Assembly: GCF_001189965.1 (NCBI RefSeq)
Contig: NZ_LFLU01000008.1
Location: forward strand, 124,001-188,000
Source: Herbaspirillum rhizosphaerae
Lineage (GTDB): Bacteria > Pseudomonadota > Gammaproteobacteria > Burkholderiales > Burkholderiaceae_D
Reading direction: 5' to 3'
DNA: 64,000 nt
The notes below the pieces were generated by a model. It had not been told where the DNA came from. It was given only the letters and a program-made list of their open reading frames with translations, and searched no databases. Position 1 is the first letter of the stretch. Every line of letters begins with the position of its first letter. The translations under genes were made by a program, and so were the position numbers. This document shows, piece after piece, positions 36,539 to 44,615 of the stretch.

Positions 36539-37969
36539 ATGGTGGTATCCGCAATGCCGATGGTCGCCGAACCATCGGTCGAATTCGACGCGCAACTGGT
36601 GCGCAAGCTGAGCCAGTCGGGACCGAGATATACGTCTTATCCGACCGCCGACCGCTTCAGCGACGCCTTCGGCTACCGCGACTACCTGCAGGCGGTGGCC
36701 GGCATGCGCACCCGCGGCAGCCGCAATCCCTTGTCGCTCTACGTGCACATTCCGTTCTGCGAGAACATCTGCTACTACTGCGCCTGCAACAAGATCGTCA
36801 CCAAAAATCGCGACAAGGCGGCGACTTACCTGAGCTACCTCAAGCACGAGATCGAAATGCAGGGAAGACTGTTCGACGGCATGAACCAGGTCGAACAATT
36901 GCATCTGGGTGGCGGCACGCCGACGTATATCTCCGACGCCCAGATGGCGGACCTGATGGCGCACTTGCAGCGCTGGTTCCGTTTTGCCGATGACGACGCG
37001 GGCGAATATTCCATCGAAGTCGATCCGCGCACCGTGTCCGCCGCACGCGTCGCCAGTCTGCGCAAGCAGGGCTTCAACCGGCTCAGCCTGGGCGTGCAGG
37101 ATTTCGATACCGTGGTGCAAAAGGCCGTCAATCGCCTTCAGCCCGAACACCTGACGCTGGACATCATCCGCGCCGCGCGTGAATCCAATTACCGCTCGAT
37201 CAGCATCGACCTGATCTACGGCCTGCCGGGACAGAACGTCATCAGCATGGCGCAGACGCTGAACAAGGTGATTCGCGCCGCGCCGGACCGCATCTCGCTC
37301 TACAACTATGCGCATCTGCCGCATCTTTTCAAGCCGCAGCGCCGCATCGATCCGGATGCGCTGCCTGGCGCAGAGGCCAGGCTGGACATGCTGGCATTGG
37401 GCATACGCCGCCTGACCGACGCGGGTTATGTCTACATCGGTATGGATCATTTCGCGCTGCCGACCGACGACCTTGCCATCGCCCAGCAGCAGGGACGTTT
37501 GCACCGCAACTTCCAGGGTTATTCCACCCATGCGGAGTCCGACATGGTGGCGTGCGGGGTCTCGGCCATCAGCGCGGTCGCCTCTACCTACAGCCAGAAC
37601 GTCAAGACGCTGGACGAGTACTACGACGCCATCGACAAGAACGAGCTGCCCATCGTGCGCGGCATCCGCCTGAACATGGACGACGTGCTGCGGCGCCTGA
37701 TCATCCAGCGGCTGATGTGCAATTTCGAACTGTCGATTGCCTCCATCGAGACGGCTTATCCGATTACCTTCGGCGATTATTTCGGCAGCGAGCTGGAGAG
37801 TTTGCGCCGGCTGGAGCAGGACGGTCTGGTGATCATCGATGATGAATGGATCACGGTTACGACGAGAGGGCGTTTGCTGATCCGCAATATCTGCATGGTG
37901 TTTGACCGCCACTTGCAGGGCGCGCTGCAGCAGCAGGTTCAGCCGCAGCGATATTCGCGGACTATCTGA
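36539..37969 (+). CDS. hemN: Oxygen-independent coproporphyrinogen III dehydrogenase
   Basis: A 476-residue cytoplasmic radical-SAM enzyme that decarboxylates coproporphyrinogen III to protoporphyrinogen IX without oxygen. The 4Fe-4S motif CxxxCxxC is at Cys74, Cys78, Cys81, with Cys83 next (HIPFCENICYYCACNK). Further landmarks are YTSYPTADRF, HLGGGTPTYIS, EVDPRTV, RLSLGVQDF and IDLIYGLPGQ. Length equals E. coli HemN. A GGAG-type site precedes the ATG. FNR boxes lie upstream and fnr itself is the next gene, convergent, so it belongs to the anaerobic regulon. Confidence 0.95.
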   Translation: MVVSAMPMVAEPSVEFDAQLVRKLSQSGPRYTSYPTADRFSDAFGYRDYLQAVAGMRTRGSRNPLSLYVHIPFCENICYYCACNKIVTKNRDKAATYLSYLKHEIEMQGRLFDGMNQVEQLHLGGGTPTYISDAQMADLMAHLQRWFRFADDDAGEYSIEVDPRTVSAARVASLRKQGFNRLSLGVQDFDTVVQKAVNRLQPEHLTLDIIRAARESNYRSISIDLIYGLPGQNVISMAQTLNKVIRAAPDRISLYNYAHLPHLFKPQRRIDPDALPGAEARLDMLALGIRRLTDAGYVYIGMDHFALPTDDLAIAQQQGRLHRNFQGYSTHAESDMVACGVSAISAVASTYSQNVKTLDEYYDAIDKNELPIVRGIRLNMDDVLRRLIIQRLMCNFELSIASIETAYPITFGDYFGSELESLRRLEQDGLVIIDDEWITVTTRGRLLIRNICMVFDRHLQGALQQQVQPQRYSRTI

Positions 37970-37990
37970 ACAGAACGTGACATCTTATGG

Positions 37991-38089
37991 CTGTCGTCCC
38001 AGCACAAGCTGGGACCCGGTGTCGTGAAGAAGGTGGATACGACAGAAGGCCTACACGACGCCGGATCCTGACTTTCGTCAGGACGACAG
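37991..38089. repeat. Dispersed palindromic repeat, copy C
   Basis: A 99-base imperfect palindrome between the convergent hemN and fnr genes, with arms CTGTCGTCC and GGACGACAG, an inner CCCAGC/GCTGGG hairpin and the conserved tail TCCTGACTTTCGTCAGGA. Longest of three copies because of a larger middle segment. Confidence 0.85.
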
Positions 38090-38099
38090 TAATGTGCGG

Positions 38100-38858
38100 T
38101 CAGGCTGCGGGGCAGGTTTCCGCTCCGGCCGCCAGCGCCTTGAGGCGATCCGGATCGAGCAGCTGGATTTCGCGCTTGTCGACGCCGAGCCAGCCCAGCT
38201 TGCGGAAGCGCGACACCAGGCGGCTGATGCTCTCGATGGTCAGGCCGAGATAGTTGCCGATATCTTCGCGCGACATGCGCAGCTGGAAGCAGGTCGATGA
38301 ATAGCCGCGCGCCGCATAGCGCGAGGACAGATTGACGAGGAAAGCCGCAAAACGCTGCTCGGCACGCATGTTGCCCAGCAGGAGCATGGCGTTTTGTTCG
38401 CGCGTGATTTCCTGGCTCATGATGCGGTGGAAATGGCGCAGCAGCGTCGGGATGACGCCGAACAATTCCTCCAGCCGGTGAAACGGGATCTCGCACACCT
38501 CGCTGTCTTCTAGCGCCGCGACGTTGCAGTGATGCTTGTCGGTGCTGATGGCGTCCATGCCCATCAGTTCGCCGGCCATCTGGAACCCAGTGATCTGCTG
38601 CTCGCCGGCAGGGTTGAGCTGGTAGGTCTTGAAATGGCCGAGACGGATCGCGTACAGGCTGCCGAACGGATCGTCCATGCGGTACAAGGTGTCGCCGCGG
38701 GCGACGCGGCGACGGCGGCCGATGATCTGGTCGAGCTTGTCCATGTCGGCATTGTCGAGCCCCATGGGCAAACACAGCTGGTGCATGCTGCAGTTGGCGC
38801 AACTGGTTTTCATGGGTTGGAAACTGGCGGATCGCTGGATCAGTTGAGGATTGCTCAT
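38100..38858 (-). CDS. fnr: Oxygen-sensing global regulator FNR
   Basis: A 252-residue CRP/FNR regulator. The four iron-sulfur cysteines sit exactly where E. coli has them: Cys20, Cys23 and Cys29 (SCANCSMHQLC), plus Cys122 (EVCEIPF). A cyclic-nucleotide-binding-like beta roll fills 30-140, and the dimer helix follows. The recognition helix TIESISRLVSRF keeps the Glu, Ser and Arg that read the FNR box. Met at 38858 (MSNPQL) was chosen over 38885. An FNR box lies about 102 bases upstream, so autoregulation is likely. Active as a dimer without oxygen. Confidence 0.95.
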   Translation of the reverse strand: MSNPQLIQRSASFQPMKTSCANCSMHQLCLPMGLDNADMDKLDQIIGRRRRVARGDTLYRMDDPFGSLYAIRLGHFKTYQLNPAGEQQITGFQMAGELMGMDAISTDKHHCNVAALEDSEVCEIPFHRLEELFGVIPTLLRHFHRIMSQEITREQNAMLLLGNMRAEQRFAAFLVNLSSRYAARGYSSTCFQLRMSREDIGNYLGLTIESISRLVSRFRKLGWLGVDKREIQLLDPDRLKALAAGAETCPAA

Positions 38859-38959
38859 GGCGTGGAGACGTACGAATACCCGCACGGATGGTTGTTTTGT
38901 CCAATATAGCGCAGGGAGCAGGGCGACAGAGGCCGCAGAGCGGGGTATCTGACCGGTCC

Positions 38960-38973
38960 TTGATCTGGATCAA
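38960..38973. promoter_or_regulatory. FNR box upstream of fnr
   Basis: TTGATCTGGATCAA, a perfect FNR consensus, 102 bases before the fnr start. It is also upstream of the divergent 529-residue gene, but 188 bases away. Confidence 0.85.
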
Positions 38974-39070
38974 GAGATGGCGCCGGATTCGGACGAAATA
39001 CCTTCATCGCGTGTGTGTCGCGTGTGTGCGCAGCGCGCAGTGCATGACGCCGCTTGCCTGAAAAGAATTG

Positions 39071-39097
39071 TAAAGATTCTCCATGGATAGCCGTAAA
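39071..39097 (+). promoter_or_regulatory. Sigma-28 (FliA) promoter for the 529-aa gene
   Basis: TAAAGATT (39071-39078), an 11-base spacer, then GCCGTAAA (39090-39097). The sigma-28 consensus is TAAAGTTT-N11-GCCGATAA: seven of eight bases match at -35 and six of eight at -10, with exact spacing. The predicted transcript starts near 39104, 57 bases before the ATG. Confidence 0.7.
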
Positions 39098-39160
39098 GCA
39101 CCTATCGGGGAGTGAGGTGCTCTCCGTCCGCACATCAGGTCCGTACATTAGATTGCCACT

Positions 39161-40750
39161 ATGACAAACGTGTCTTCGCTGGGGGCGGCGAGCCCCGCCG
39201 TATCGTCTTCGATACCGGCAGCCAAAGCAGCAACGCCATCCAGCAGTTCTTCCGGCCAGAACACCGCCCAGTCGTTCACCACGGTGACGCTCGGCCAGTC
39301 CGGCGGCAGCGCGCAGGTGTATACCTTGCCGACCGCCAAACCGCCGGAGCCGCCGGTATGGGAGAACGCGTCCAGCGATGCCGTCAGCAAGCTGATGGGG
39401 GCGAACAACAATGCCTCCACGCCGGCGCTGCGATTCAAGGATCTCGGCGCGGCCTTGCTGGGGCGTTTCGACACCGACGCCAGCAATTTTTCGCAATCGG
39501 TGATGCAGTTCGCCTCTGGTATGGCGCCGGGCAATCTGATGGAAACCACGATGCAGTCGCAGTTGCACAAGACGCCGGACAATCAGATCAGCCTGAGCAT
39601 CCAGACCGTCGGCGGAGCGCAGGTGGAGTTGACGCTGGGCAGCACCGACACCGGGCTGGCGGTCGATGTGAAGGTCACCAAGGGCACGCTCAGCGACGGC
39701 GACCGTGCAGCGCTGTCCAAGCTTTCCGGGGCCTTCCAGAAAGCCATCGACGGCTTGACTGCCAATCCGCCGCACATGGACCTGACGGGACTGACGCAGT
39801 TCGACACCACGGTGCTGGCATCGGTCGATCTGCATGCGAGCGTGAAAGTAAACGGCGACAACCAGATCATCGATTTCCATGCCGACAGCAAGACGCGCTC
39901 GGTCAATTCCAGCGGGCCGATGGGCGCCATGAAGGTGGCCGTCGACCTGAGCAATCCCGCCATCCTCGGCAACGCCAAGCAGCAGGCACAGGCGATTGCC
40001 GGTTACCTCAAGCAATTCGACTACGAACAGACGCGCGGCCATGGCGACGCGTCGCTGATGGGGATGTTCAAGGATGCGTTCTCGCAGATGAACAGCAACT
40101 ATCCGGCTTCGCAGCAGCAGGCGGGCATGCCGGGCGTTTTCAAGCTGAACGCCGAAGACCACAGCCTGCTCACCGGCCTGGCAGATTTCACGGCTTCGGT
40201 CACGCAGAACACGCAGTTCAGCAATCCCATGCATTCGAACGAATCGGACACCTTTGCCTACGACGTTTCGCAAAACAGCAGCGTCACCGGCAACGGGCAA
40301 CTGAACCGCGCCATCACGCAACGCCAGCAGTCGCACCTGAGCGCCAGCTACCATGAACCGCTGTCGCCCGGGCTGCAACTGCGGCTGACGACCGACAAGA
40401 ATTCGCAAAACTACTATTACACCCAGATCGATGACCACGCGAGCAGCGAGGCCAGCATCGCCTACCAGCTGGGCGCGCTGACCAAGGCATCGCTGACGCA
40501 GTCGGCCAGCCAGTCCAAACGCGTTCAGAAATATGTGATGGGAAATCTGGAGTCGGATGTGACGACGCCGCAGTCGTCATCATGGGTGATGGACTACCTC
40601 ACGCAATTCAAGGCTGCACAGTCCGCCAACAGCAAGCGCACCGCGCAGGACAGCTACAGCTGGGAGCTGACCTTGGCGTCGATCAACAGCATGGCCGTCT
40701 TGCAGTCGGATCCGGCGCAGCTAAGCGGGCGCACATCCAAGTCATCCTAG
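39161..40750 (+). CDS. Unrecognised 529-aa protein, likely motility-class expression
   Basis: I do not recognise this family. The N-terminal 60 residues are low-complexity (Ser, Ala, Thr; SSLGAASPAVSSSIPAAKAA), with no signal peptide and no membrane segment. A Pro stretch (PTAKPPEPPVW) leads into a structured region from about 70 onward, rich in Gln, Asn, Ser and Asp with few cysteines. Segments such as QLHKTPDNQISLSIQTVGGA and VELTLGSTDTGLAVDVKVTK look beta-rich. A composition like this (no Cys, disordered head, Ser/Asn/Gln-rich body) is common in proteins exported by flagellar-type or type III systems. A good sigma-28 promoter lies upstream, so it may be expressed with late flagellar genes. 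It ends 7 bases from the convergent AraC gene. Confidence 0.75.
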   Translation: MTNVSSLGAASPAVSSSIPAAKAATPSSSSSGQNTAQSFTTVTLGQSGGSAQVYTLPTAKPPEPPVWENASSDAVSKLMGANNNASTPALRFKDLGAALLGRFDTDASNFSQSVMQFASGMAPGNLMETTMQSQLHKTPDNQISLSIQTVGGAQVELTLGSTDTGLAVDVKVTKGTLSDGDRAALSKLSGAFQKAIDGLTANPPHMDLTGLTQFDTTVLASVDLHASVKVNGDNQIIDFHADSKTRSVNSSGPMGAMKVAVDLSNPAILGNAKQQAQAIAGYLKQFDYEQTRGHGDASLMGMFKDAFSQMNSNYPASQQQAGMPGVFKLNAEDHSLLTGLADFTASVTQNTQFSNPMHSNESDTFAYDVSQNSSVTGNGQLNRAITQRQQSHLSASYHEPLSPGLQLRLTTDKNSQNYYYTQIDDHASSEASIAYQLGALTKASLTQSASQSKRVQKYVMGNLESDVTTPQSSSWVMDYLTQFKAAQSANSKRTAQDSYSWELTLASINSMAVLQSDPAQLSGRTSKSS

Positions 40751-40756
40751 CCGATC

Positions 40757-41710
40757 TCATGCAGCCTGTGCGCCGGCAATCGCCTTTGCCTGACGGCGGT
40801 AGGCGCCCGGCGCGATGCCGCTCCAGCGTTTGAAGGCTTTGTTGAAGGCGGCTTCGGATTCATAGCCGACGTTTTCCGCAATTGCCGCCAGCGCCCGGTC
40901 TGAGTGCAGCAGCATGTCGCCCGCGCGAAACATGCGCCAATGCGCCAGATAATCCAGCGGCGGCCGTCCGACCTTTTCCTTGAAGCGTTGGGCAAATGCC
41001 GAGCGCGACATGCCGGCCGCAGCGGCCAAGGTATCGACTGTCCATCCGGCCGCGACATCGCGATGCAAGGCCCGCAGCGCCAGGCCGATGCGCCGGTCGG
41101 ACAGGGCGGCCAGCCACCCGGCCTCCGTTTCCGGATCCAGTGCATGCATGTAGGCGCGCACCGCCTGGGCAAAGATGATATCGGCGAGGCGGCTGATGAT
41201 CAGGCCTGAGCCAAGGTCTCGTTGCGCCGTTTCCATCGCCAGCAATTGCAAGGAAGCCTGCAGGACTTGCGTGCGCGCATCGTCCATACGGATGTGCAAG
41301 AGCGGCGGCAGGGCGTCCAGCAGCGGTCTGGCGCCGCGCTCATCGTAGTGAAACCAGCCGCTGACAATCGTTGCTGCCGCCGCGCCGTTGCCGGCTCCCA
41401 GCGTGACCAATCCATCGATGCTGTTGCGTACCGCATCGACGCAATTCTCCAGCGGCGAGCCGGGTGCATCCTGCAGTTGGTAGGCCGCGCCATGCGGAAT
41501 GAAAAAACAATCGCCTGCCACCAGCTCAACAGGCGGTACCTCATGGTTGTCGGCCATGGTCAGCAAGGCGCGTCCGCGCACCATCAGGCCGAAACGCGTG
41601 GTGCCGTCGATGCGCCGGGTATTGAGTCCCCACGGAGCGCTTGCCTCGAGTCGGGCGTAGAGCGCGCGTTCTACGCGCATGGCGGCGAGTGCTTCGTCGA
41701 GAGGATCCAT
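40757..41710 (-). CDS. AraC-family transcriptional regulator with cupin sensor domain
   Basis: A 317-residue regulator. Residues 15-190 are a cupin-type sensor (GLMVRGRALLTMAD, GDCFFIPHGAAYQLQD). Residues 215-312 are the double helix-turn-helix AraC DNA-binding region (TVDTLAAAAGMSRSAFAQRF, then IAENVGYESEAAFNKAFKRW). Regulators of this layout typically respond to small organics and control an adjacent gene; here the SnoaL-like gene 156 bases away is divergent and is the natural target. Confidence 0.88.
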   Translation of the reverse strand: MDPLDEALAAMRVERALYARLEASAPWGLNTRRIDGTTRFGLMVRGRALLTMADNHEVPPVELVAGDCFFIPHGAAYQLQDAPGSPLENCVDAVRNSIDGLVTLGAGNGAAAATIVSGWFHYDERGARPLLDALPPLLHIRMDDARTQVLQASLQLLAMETAQRDLGSGLIISRLADIIFAQAVRAYMHALDPETEAGWLAALSDRRIGLALRALHRDVAAGWTVDTLAAAAGMSRSAFAQRFKEKVGRPPLDYLAHWRMFRAGDMLLHSDRALAAIAENVGYESEAAFNKAFKRWSGIAPGAYRRQAKAIAGAQAA

Positions 41711-41866
41711 GATGTGTGCGAAATGGACGATGGGACAATGAATTTATCGTATTGAGCATGGGTCGTCTATTTATCTCTGCCTACACTGGCGTATCAATCA
41801 AGGTAAAGCACATCTCCATGTCGTTGCCGATTGGCGATTGTTATCTCAACCCACAAGGACACGAAC

Positions 41867-42235
41867 ATGACTCTTCAGGCTCAAACATTGGCGGACCGCT
41901 ACGTATCGGTGTGGAACCAGCCGGACAAGGTGATCAGGCGTGAGCAGATCCAGGCCCTCTGGGCTGTCGATGGCGCGCATTATGTGAAAACGCGCGAAGC
42001 ACGCGGCTATCGCGAGCTGGAGGAGCGTATTGCCGGCTCTTTTGAAAAGAACGTCGACATCAATGGCAATGTATTTCGCGCCGTCCCCAATGCGCAATTG
42101 CTGCGCGACGTCGTTACCTTCAATTGGGAAATGATCCGGCCGGCGACCGGCGATGTGCTGGCAACGGGGCTGGAGGTCTTGCATGTTGACCAGCAGGGTA
42201 AGATTCTGATCGACTATCAGTTCATTGTGAGCTGA
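41867..42235 (+). CDS. SnoaL/NTF2-like small protein
   Basis: A 122-residue NTF2-fold protein (TLADRYVSVWNQPDKVIRREQ, LEERIAGSFEK, FNWEMIRPATGDVLATGLE, with VLHVDQQGKI as the last strands). There is no signal peptide. Members of this fold bind or isomerise small hydrophobic compounds; the enzymatic role cannot be told. AAGGACACGAAC precedes the Met at 41867, preferred over 41831. It is divergent from the AraC gene, which likely controls it. A terminator follows. Confidence 0.8.
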   Translation: MTLQAQTLADRYVSVWNQPDKVIRREQIQALWAVDGAHYVKTREARGYRELEERIAGSFEKNVDINGNVFRAVPNAQLLRDVVTFNWEMIRPATGDVLATGLEVLHVDQQGKILIDYQFIVS

Positions 42236-42264
42236 TTTTTCCATGGCCTTTTTCAGGCATCCAT

Positions 42265-42298
42265 AAAAAAACCGAAGCCGCAGCTTCGGTTTTTTTTG
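42265..42298. terminator. Bidirectional terminator
   Basis: ACCGAAGC (42271-42278), loop CGCA, GCTTCGGT (42283-42290), flanked by an A-run on the left and eight T on the right, between the convergent SnoaL-like and DUF4440-like genes. Confidence 0.9.
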
Positions 42299-42315
42299 AT
42301 GGCAGCAAACCTGAA

Positions 42316-42774
42316 TCAGGTCGGCGCCGCAAAACGCACCGCCTGGCGCGCCAGCAGATGCCAGTGGCCGCCGGATTTCTTCCAGACCATCAGGATCTTC
42401 AGCGACACATTGCCCGGCTTGCCGGAGTCGTTGGTCGCCGCCGTCAGGGTGTGGCGCACGACCGCCACGTCTTGTTGCACGTTGACGGTCTGGTCGGACA
42501 GCGTGATGCTGACAAAGGTCGATTCGCCGCTGACCAGTTGGCCGATGAATTCGGCCTTGGTCTGCACCACGCCGTTCGAGTGGCCGTAGCTCAGATGATT
42601 GTCGACCAGTTGCTCCAGCGAAGCGCGGTCGATCGGCGAGGTCATGGCTGCGCGCAGTTTTTCAACGGCGGTCGCAACGGCTTGTTCGTCGGCTGTCGGT
42701 GCCGCGGCGGCGCCTTGCGCAATGACCATCGAGCATGCCATGGCGCTGCAGAGATACATCCATTTCTTGAACAT
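42316..42774 (-). CDS. Exported NTF2-like protein (DUF4440 type)
   Basis: A 152-residue periplasmic protein. Signal peptide 1-24 (MFKKWMYLCSAMACSMVIAQ, cut after AAA). The NTF2-like domain follows (DEQAVATAVEKLRAAMTSPD-like start, LEQLVDNHLSYGHSNG, VQQDVAVVRHTLTA, KILMVWKKSGGHWHLLARQ). AAGGAG lies 6 bases before the ATG. A 266-bp inverted-repeat element ends only 18 bases upstream of the start, so its native promoter was probably displaced or is supplied by the element. Function unknown; often found as stress or polyketide-type accessory proteins. Confidence 0.83.
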   Translation of the reverse strand: MFKKWMYLCSAMACSMVIAQGAAAAPTADEQAVATAVEKLRAAMTSPIDRASLEQLVDNHLSYGHSNGVVQTKAEFIGQLVSGESTFVSITLSDQTVNVQQDVAVVRHTLTAATNDSGKPGNVSLKILMVWKKSGGHWHLLARQAVRFAAPT

Positions 42775-42792
42775 CTAGTCTCCTTAGGTTAT

Positions 42793-43058
42793 AGGGCCTG
42801 TTAACAGTGAATTTGTGAGATGCGTTGTTGCCGTATAGCGTGCTGGCAAGGCGCGTGGCGTAGCAGGTGGCGGGCCCACCTGCAAGCCATGCAACGCAGC
42901 CAGCGCGCTATACGGCAACAACCCTTCGGGAACGGCTGCAGGCGTCGCCTGCCGTTGTTGCAGCTCCTTGCCGTAGCACCGCTACGTCGCGTCGCTGCGC
43001 CTAGGCAGCCAACGCCTGCCGCGCGTTCGCACTCGCAAATTCACTGTTAACAGGCCCT
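42793..43058. mobile_element. MITE-like element with 23-bp perfect terminal inverted repeats
   Basis: A 266-base non-coding element. Bases 42793-42815 (beginning AGGGCCTGTTAACAG) are the exact reverse complement of 43036-43058. Inside, 42824-42846 and 42900-42922 form a second inverted pair (22 of 23 identical), with the core GCAGGTGG/CCACCTGC in between, giving a nearly 100-base hairpin. Further small hairpins follow (CAGGCG/CGCCTG, GTAGC/GCTAC). There is no open frame of note. It separates the DUF4440 gene from kdgD. A target-site duplication is not evident. Confidence 0.8.
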
Positions 43059-43087
43059 GGTGGGTACGGCGGTGATTTCTGTATTTC

Positions 43088-43999
43088 TTATTGCGGCCCC
43101 ATCTTGGCGATCAACGCTGCCAGCGCGTCGCACTCGGCGGAGTTCAGATCCGTCAGCGGTGGACGCACCGGACCGGCGTCGTGGCCGACCAGGCGGGCGC
43201 CTGCCTTGACGATGCTGACCGCGTAGCCTTGCATGCGGTTACGGATCTCCAGGTAGGGCATGAAGAACTCGCGCAGCAGGCGATGCTGGGTGCTCATGTC
43301 GTCGTTGGCGACGGCGTGATAGAACTCCATCGCGGTTTTCGGGATGAAGTTGAACACCGCCGAGGAGTAGACCGGCGTGCCCAGCGCCTTGTAGGCGGCG
43401 GCATAGACTTCCGCCGTCGGCAAGCCGCCGAGGTAGGCGAAGCGATCGCCCATCTTCATGTAGATAGAGGACATCAGTTCGATGTCGCCGATGCCGTCCT
43501 TGAAGCCGACCAGGTTGGGGCAGCGCTCGGCCAGGCGCGCCAGGGTGGCCGGCGTCAGGCGGCATTGGCCGCGATTGTAGACGATGACGCCGAACTTGAC
43601 GCTCTTGCAGACGGCCTCCACGTGCGCCGCCAGACCGTCCTGGCCGGCTTCGGTCAGGTAGTGGGGCAGCAGCAGGATGCCGTGCGCGCCGGCTTTTTCC
43701 GCGGCTTGCGCGCATTCGATGGCATAGCGGGTGGGGCCGCCGGCGCCGGCGATGATCGGCACCTTGCCGCGACAGGTTTCGACGGCGGTCTGGATGATGG
43801 TCGGATATTCCTGTCCGGTCAGCGAGAAAAACTCTCCGGTGCCGCCGGCTGCAAACAGGGCGCTGGCGCCGTAAGGAGCCAGCCATTCCAGGCGCTCGGC
43901 GTAGCTGCGGGCGTTGAAGTCGCCGTTGGCGTCAAAGTCGGTCAGGGGAAACGAAAGCAGGCCGGAGCCCATGATGGATTTAAGTTCTTGTGGCGTCAT
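43088..43999 (-). CDS. kdgD: 5-dehydro-4-deoxyglucarate dehydratase
   Basis: A 303-residue (beta/alpha)8 barrel of the DapA/NAL superfamily. The Schiff-base lysine is Lys167 ([10 protein letters not shown]), and the catalytic Tyr141 is in VIVYNRGQC. The substrate loop reads [10 protein letters not shown], typical of KdgD. It dehydrates and decarboxylates 5-keto-4-deoxyglucarate to 2-oxoglutarate semialdehyde in oxidative glucarate/galactarate breakdown. Udh, encoded 600 bases away and divergent, feeds the same route. There is no clear ribosome-binding site: the ATG is preceded directly by a 12-bp tandem repeat, and its A-T-G overlaps the TGA of a small open frame inside that repeat. Confidence 0.9.
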   Translation of the reverse strand: MTPQELKSIMGSGLLSFPLTDFDANGDFNARSYAERLEWLAPYGASALFAAGGTGEFFSLTGQEYPTIIQTAVETCRGKVPIIAGAGGPTRYAIECAQAAEKAGAHGILLLPHYLTEAGQDGLAAHVEAVCKSVKFGVIVYNRGQCRLTPATLARLAERCPNLVGFKDGIGDIELMSSIYMKMGDRFAYLGGLPTAEVYAAAYKALGTPVYSSAVFNFIPKTAMEFYHAVANDDMSTQHRLLREFFMPYLEIRNRMQGYAVSIVKAGARLVGHDAGPVRPPLTDLNSAECDALAALIAKMGPQ

Positions 44000-44000
44000 G

Positions 44001-44070
44001 ATGGCATTAAGGATGGCATTAAGGATGGCATTAAGGATGGCATTAAGGATGGCATTAAGGATGGCATTAA
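44001..44070 (-). repeat. 12-bp tandem repeat directly upstream of kdgD
   Basis: Five perfect 12-bp units (GGATGGCATTAA on the plus strand) plus a 10-base partial sixth. On the minus strand each unit carries an ATG, giving an open frame from 44067 that encodes MPSL five times, then MPS, and stops with TGA at 43998-43996. This stop overlaps the kdgD ATG (ATGA). The repeat supplies no ribosome-binding site of its own. Confidence 0.9.
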
Positions 44071-44615
44071 GAAGTGGCAGGGGTGGCTGAAGAGAGTCTC
44101 GATTTGGATTGGAATTATTTGTTATCAGTCATCATACAATGCAGTTTCTGCATTTGCCAATGGCGCTGAGTAACTTTTTACGAAGAAGATGGGGAGGCGC
44201 GAGCGGTGCCGAAAAGTTTGGTGCAGTGCGCTCAGAGGCCGTCGGAACGCTTGATTTAATGGTCATAAATAACTTTAAATATCATTCTTAGTAAATTGAA
44301 TTTATTAATATTTTTAAAAATTAAATACTTAAAGTAATTTCTCATTCCCGCAGCCGCTACGCGTGCCGGTGAAAGCGCCGATTTGATGCGTCGCAGCGCA
44401 AGAATATTTAATTTTTGTCTCGGACTTTGTTTGACAAGGAAATGAAGCGAGACCGATAATCCTTGCTCGCGTTATAAGACAACGTATCACGCGCAGCAAG
44501 GCAAGTCCGGAAGAAAAGTCGCCCGCCTGCTATCAAGGCAGAAAAGACCGCCGGCAGATACAGAGCAAGTGCAAGCAGCATCCCGAATACCCCACCAATA
44601 CTGGAAACACTGAAC
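44071..44615. other. Gene-free divergent region between kdgD and udh
   Basis: 545 bases without a supportable gene. An AT-rich patch at about 44255-44345 (long runs of A and T) stands out against GC-rich surroundings and could be an UP-type promoter element or a binding site for a nucleoid protein. Both uronate genes are transcribed away from here, so their promoters should lie within it. No clear operator or hairpin was found. Confidence 0.6.

Noticed and set aside
44001-44070. Short tandem repeat that could be mistaken for a CRISPR array
   Set aside because: Units are 12 bp with no spacers, and no cas genes are near.
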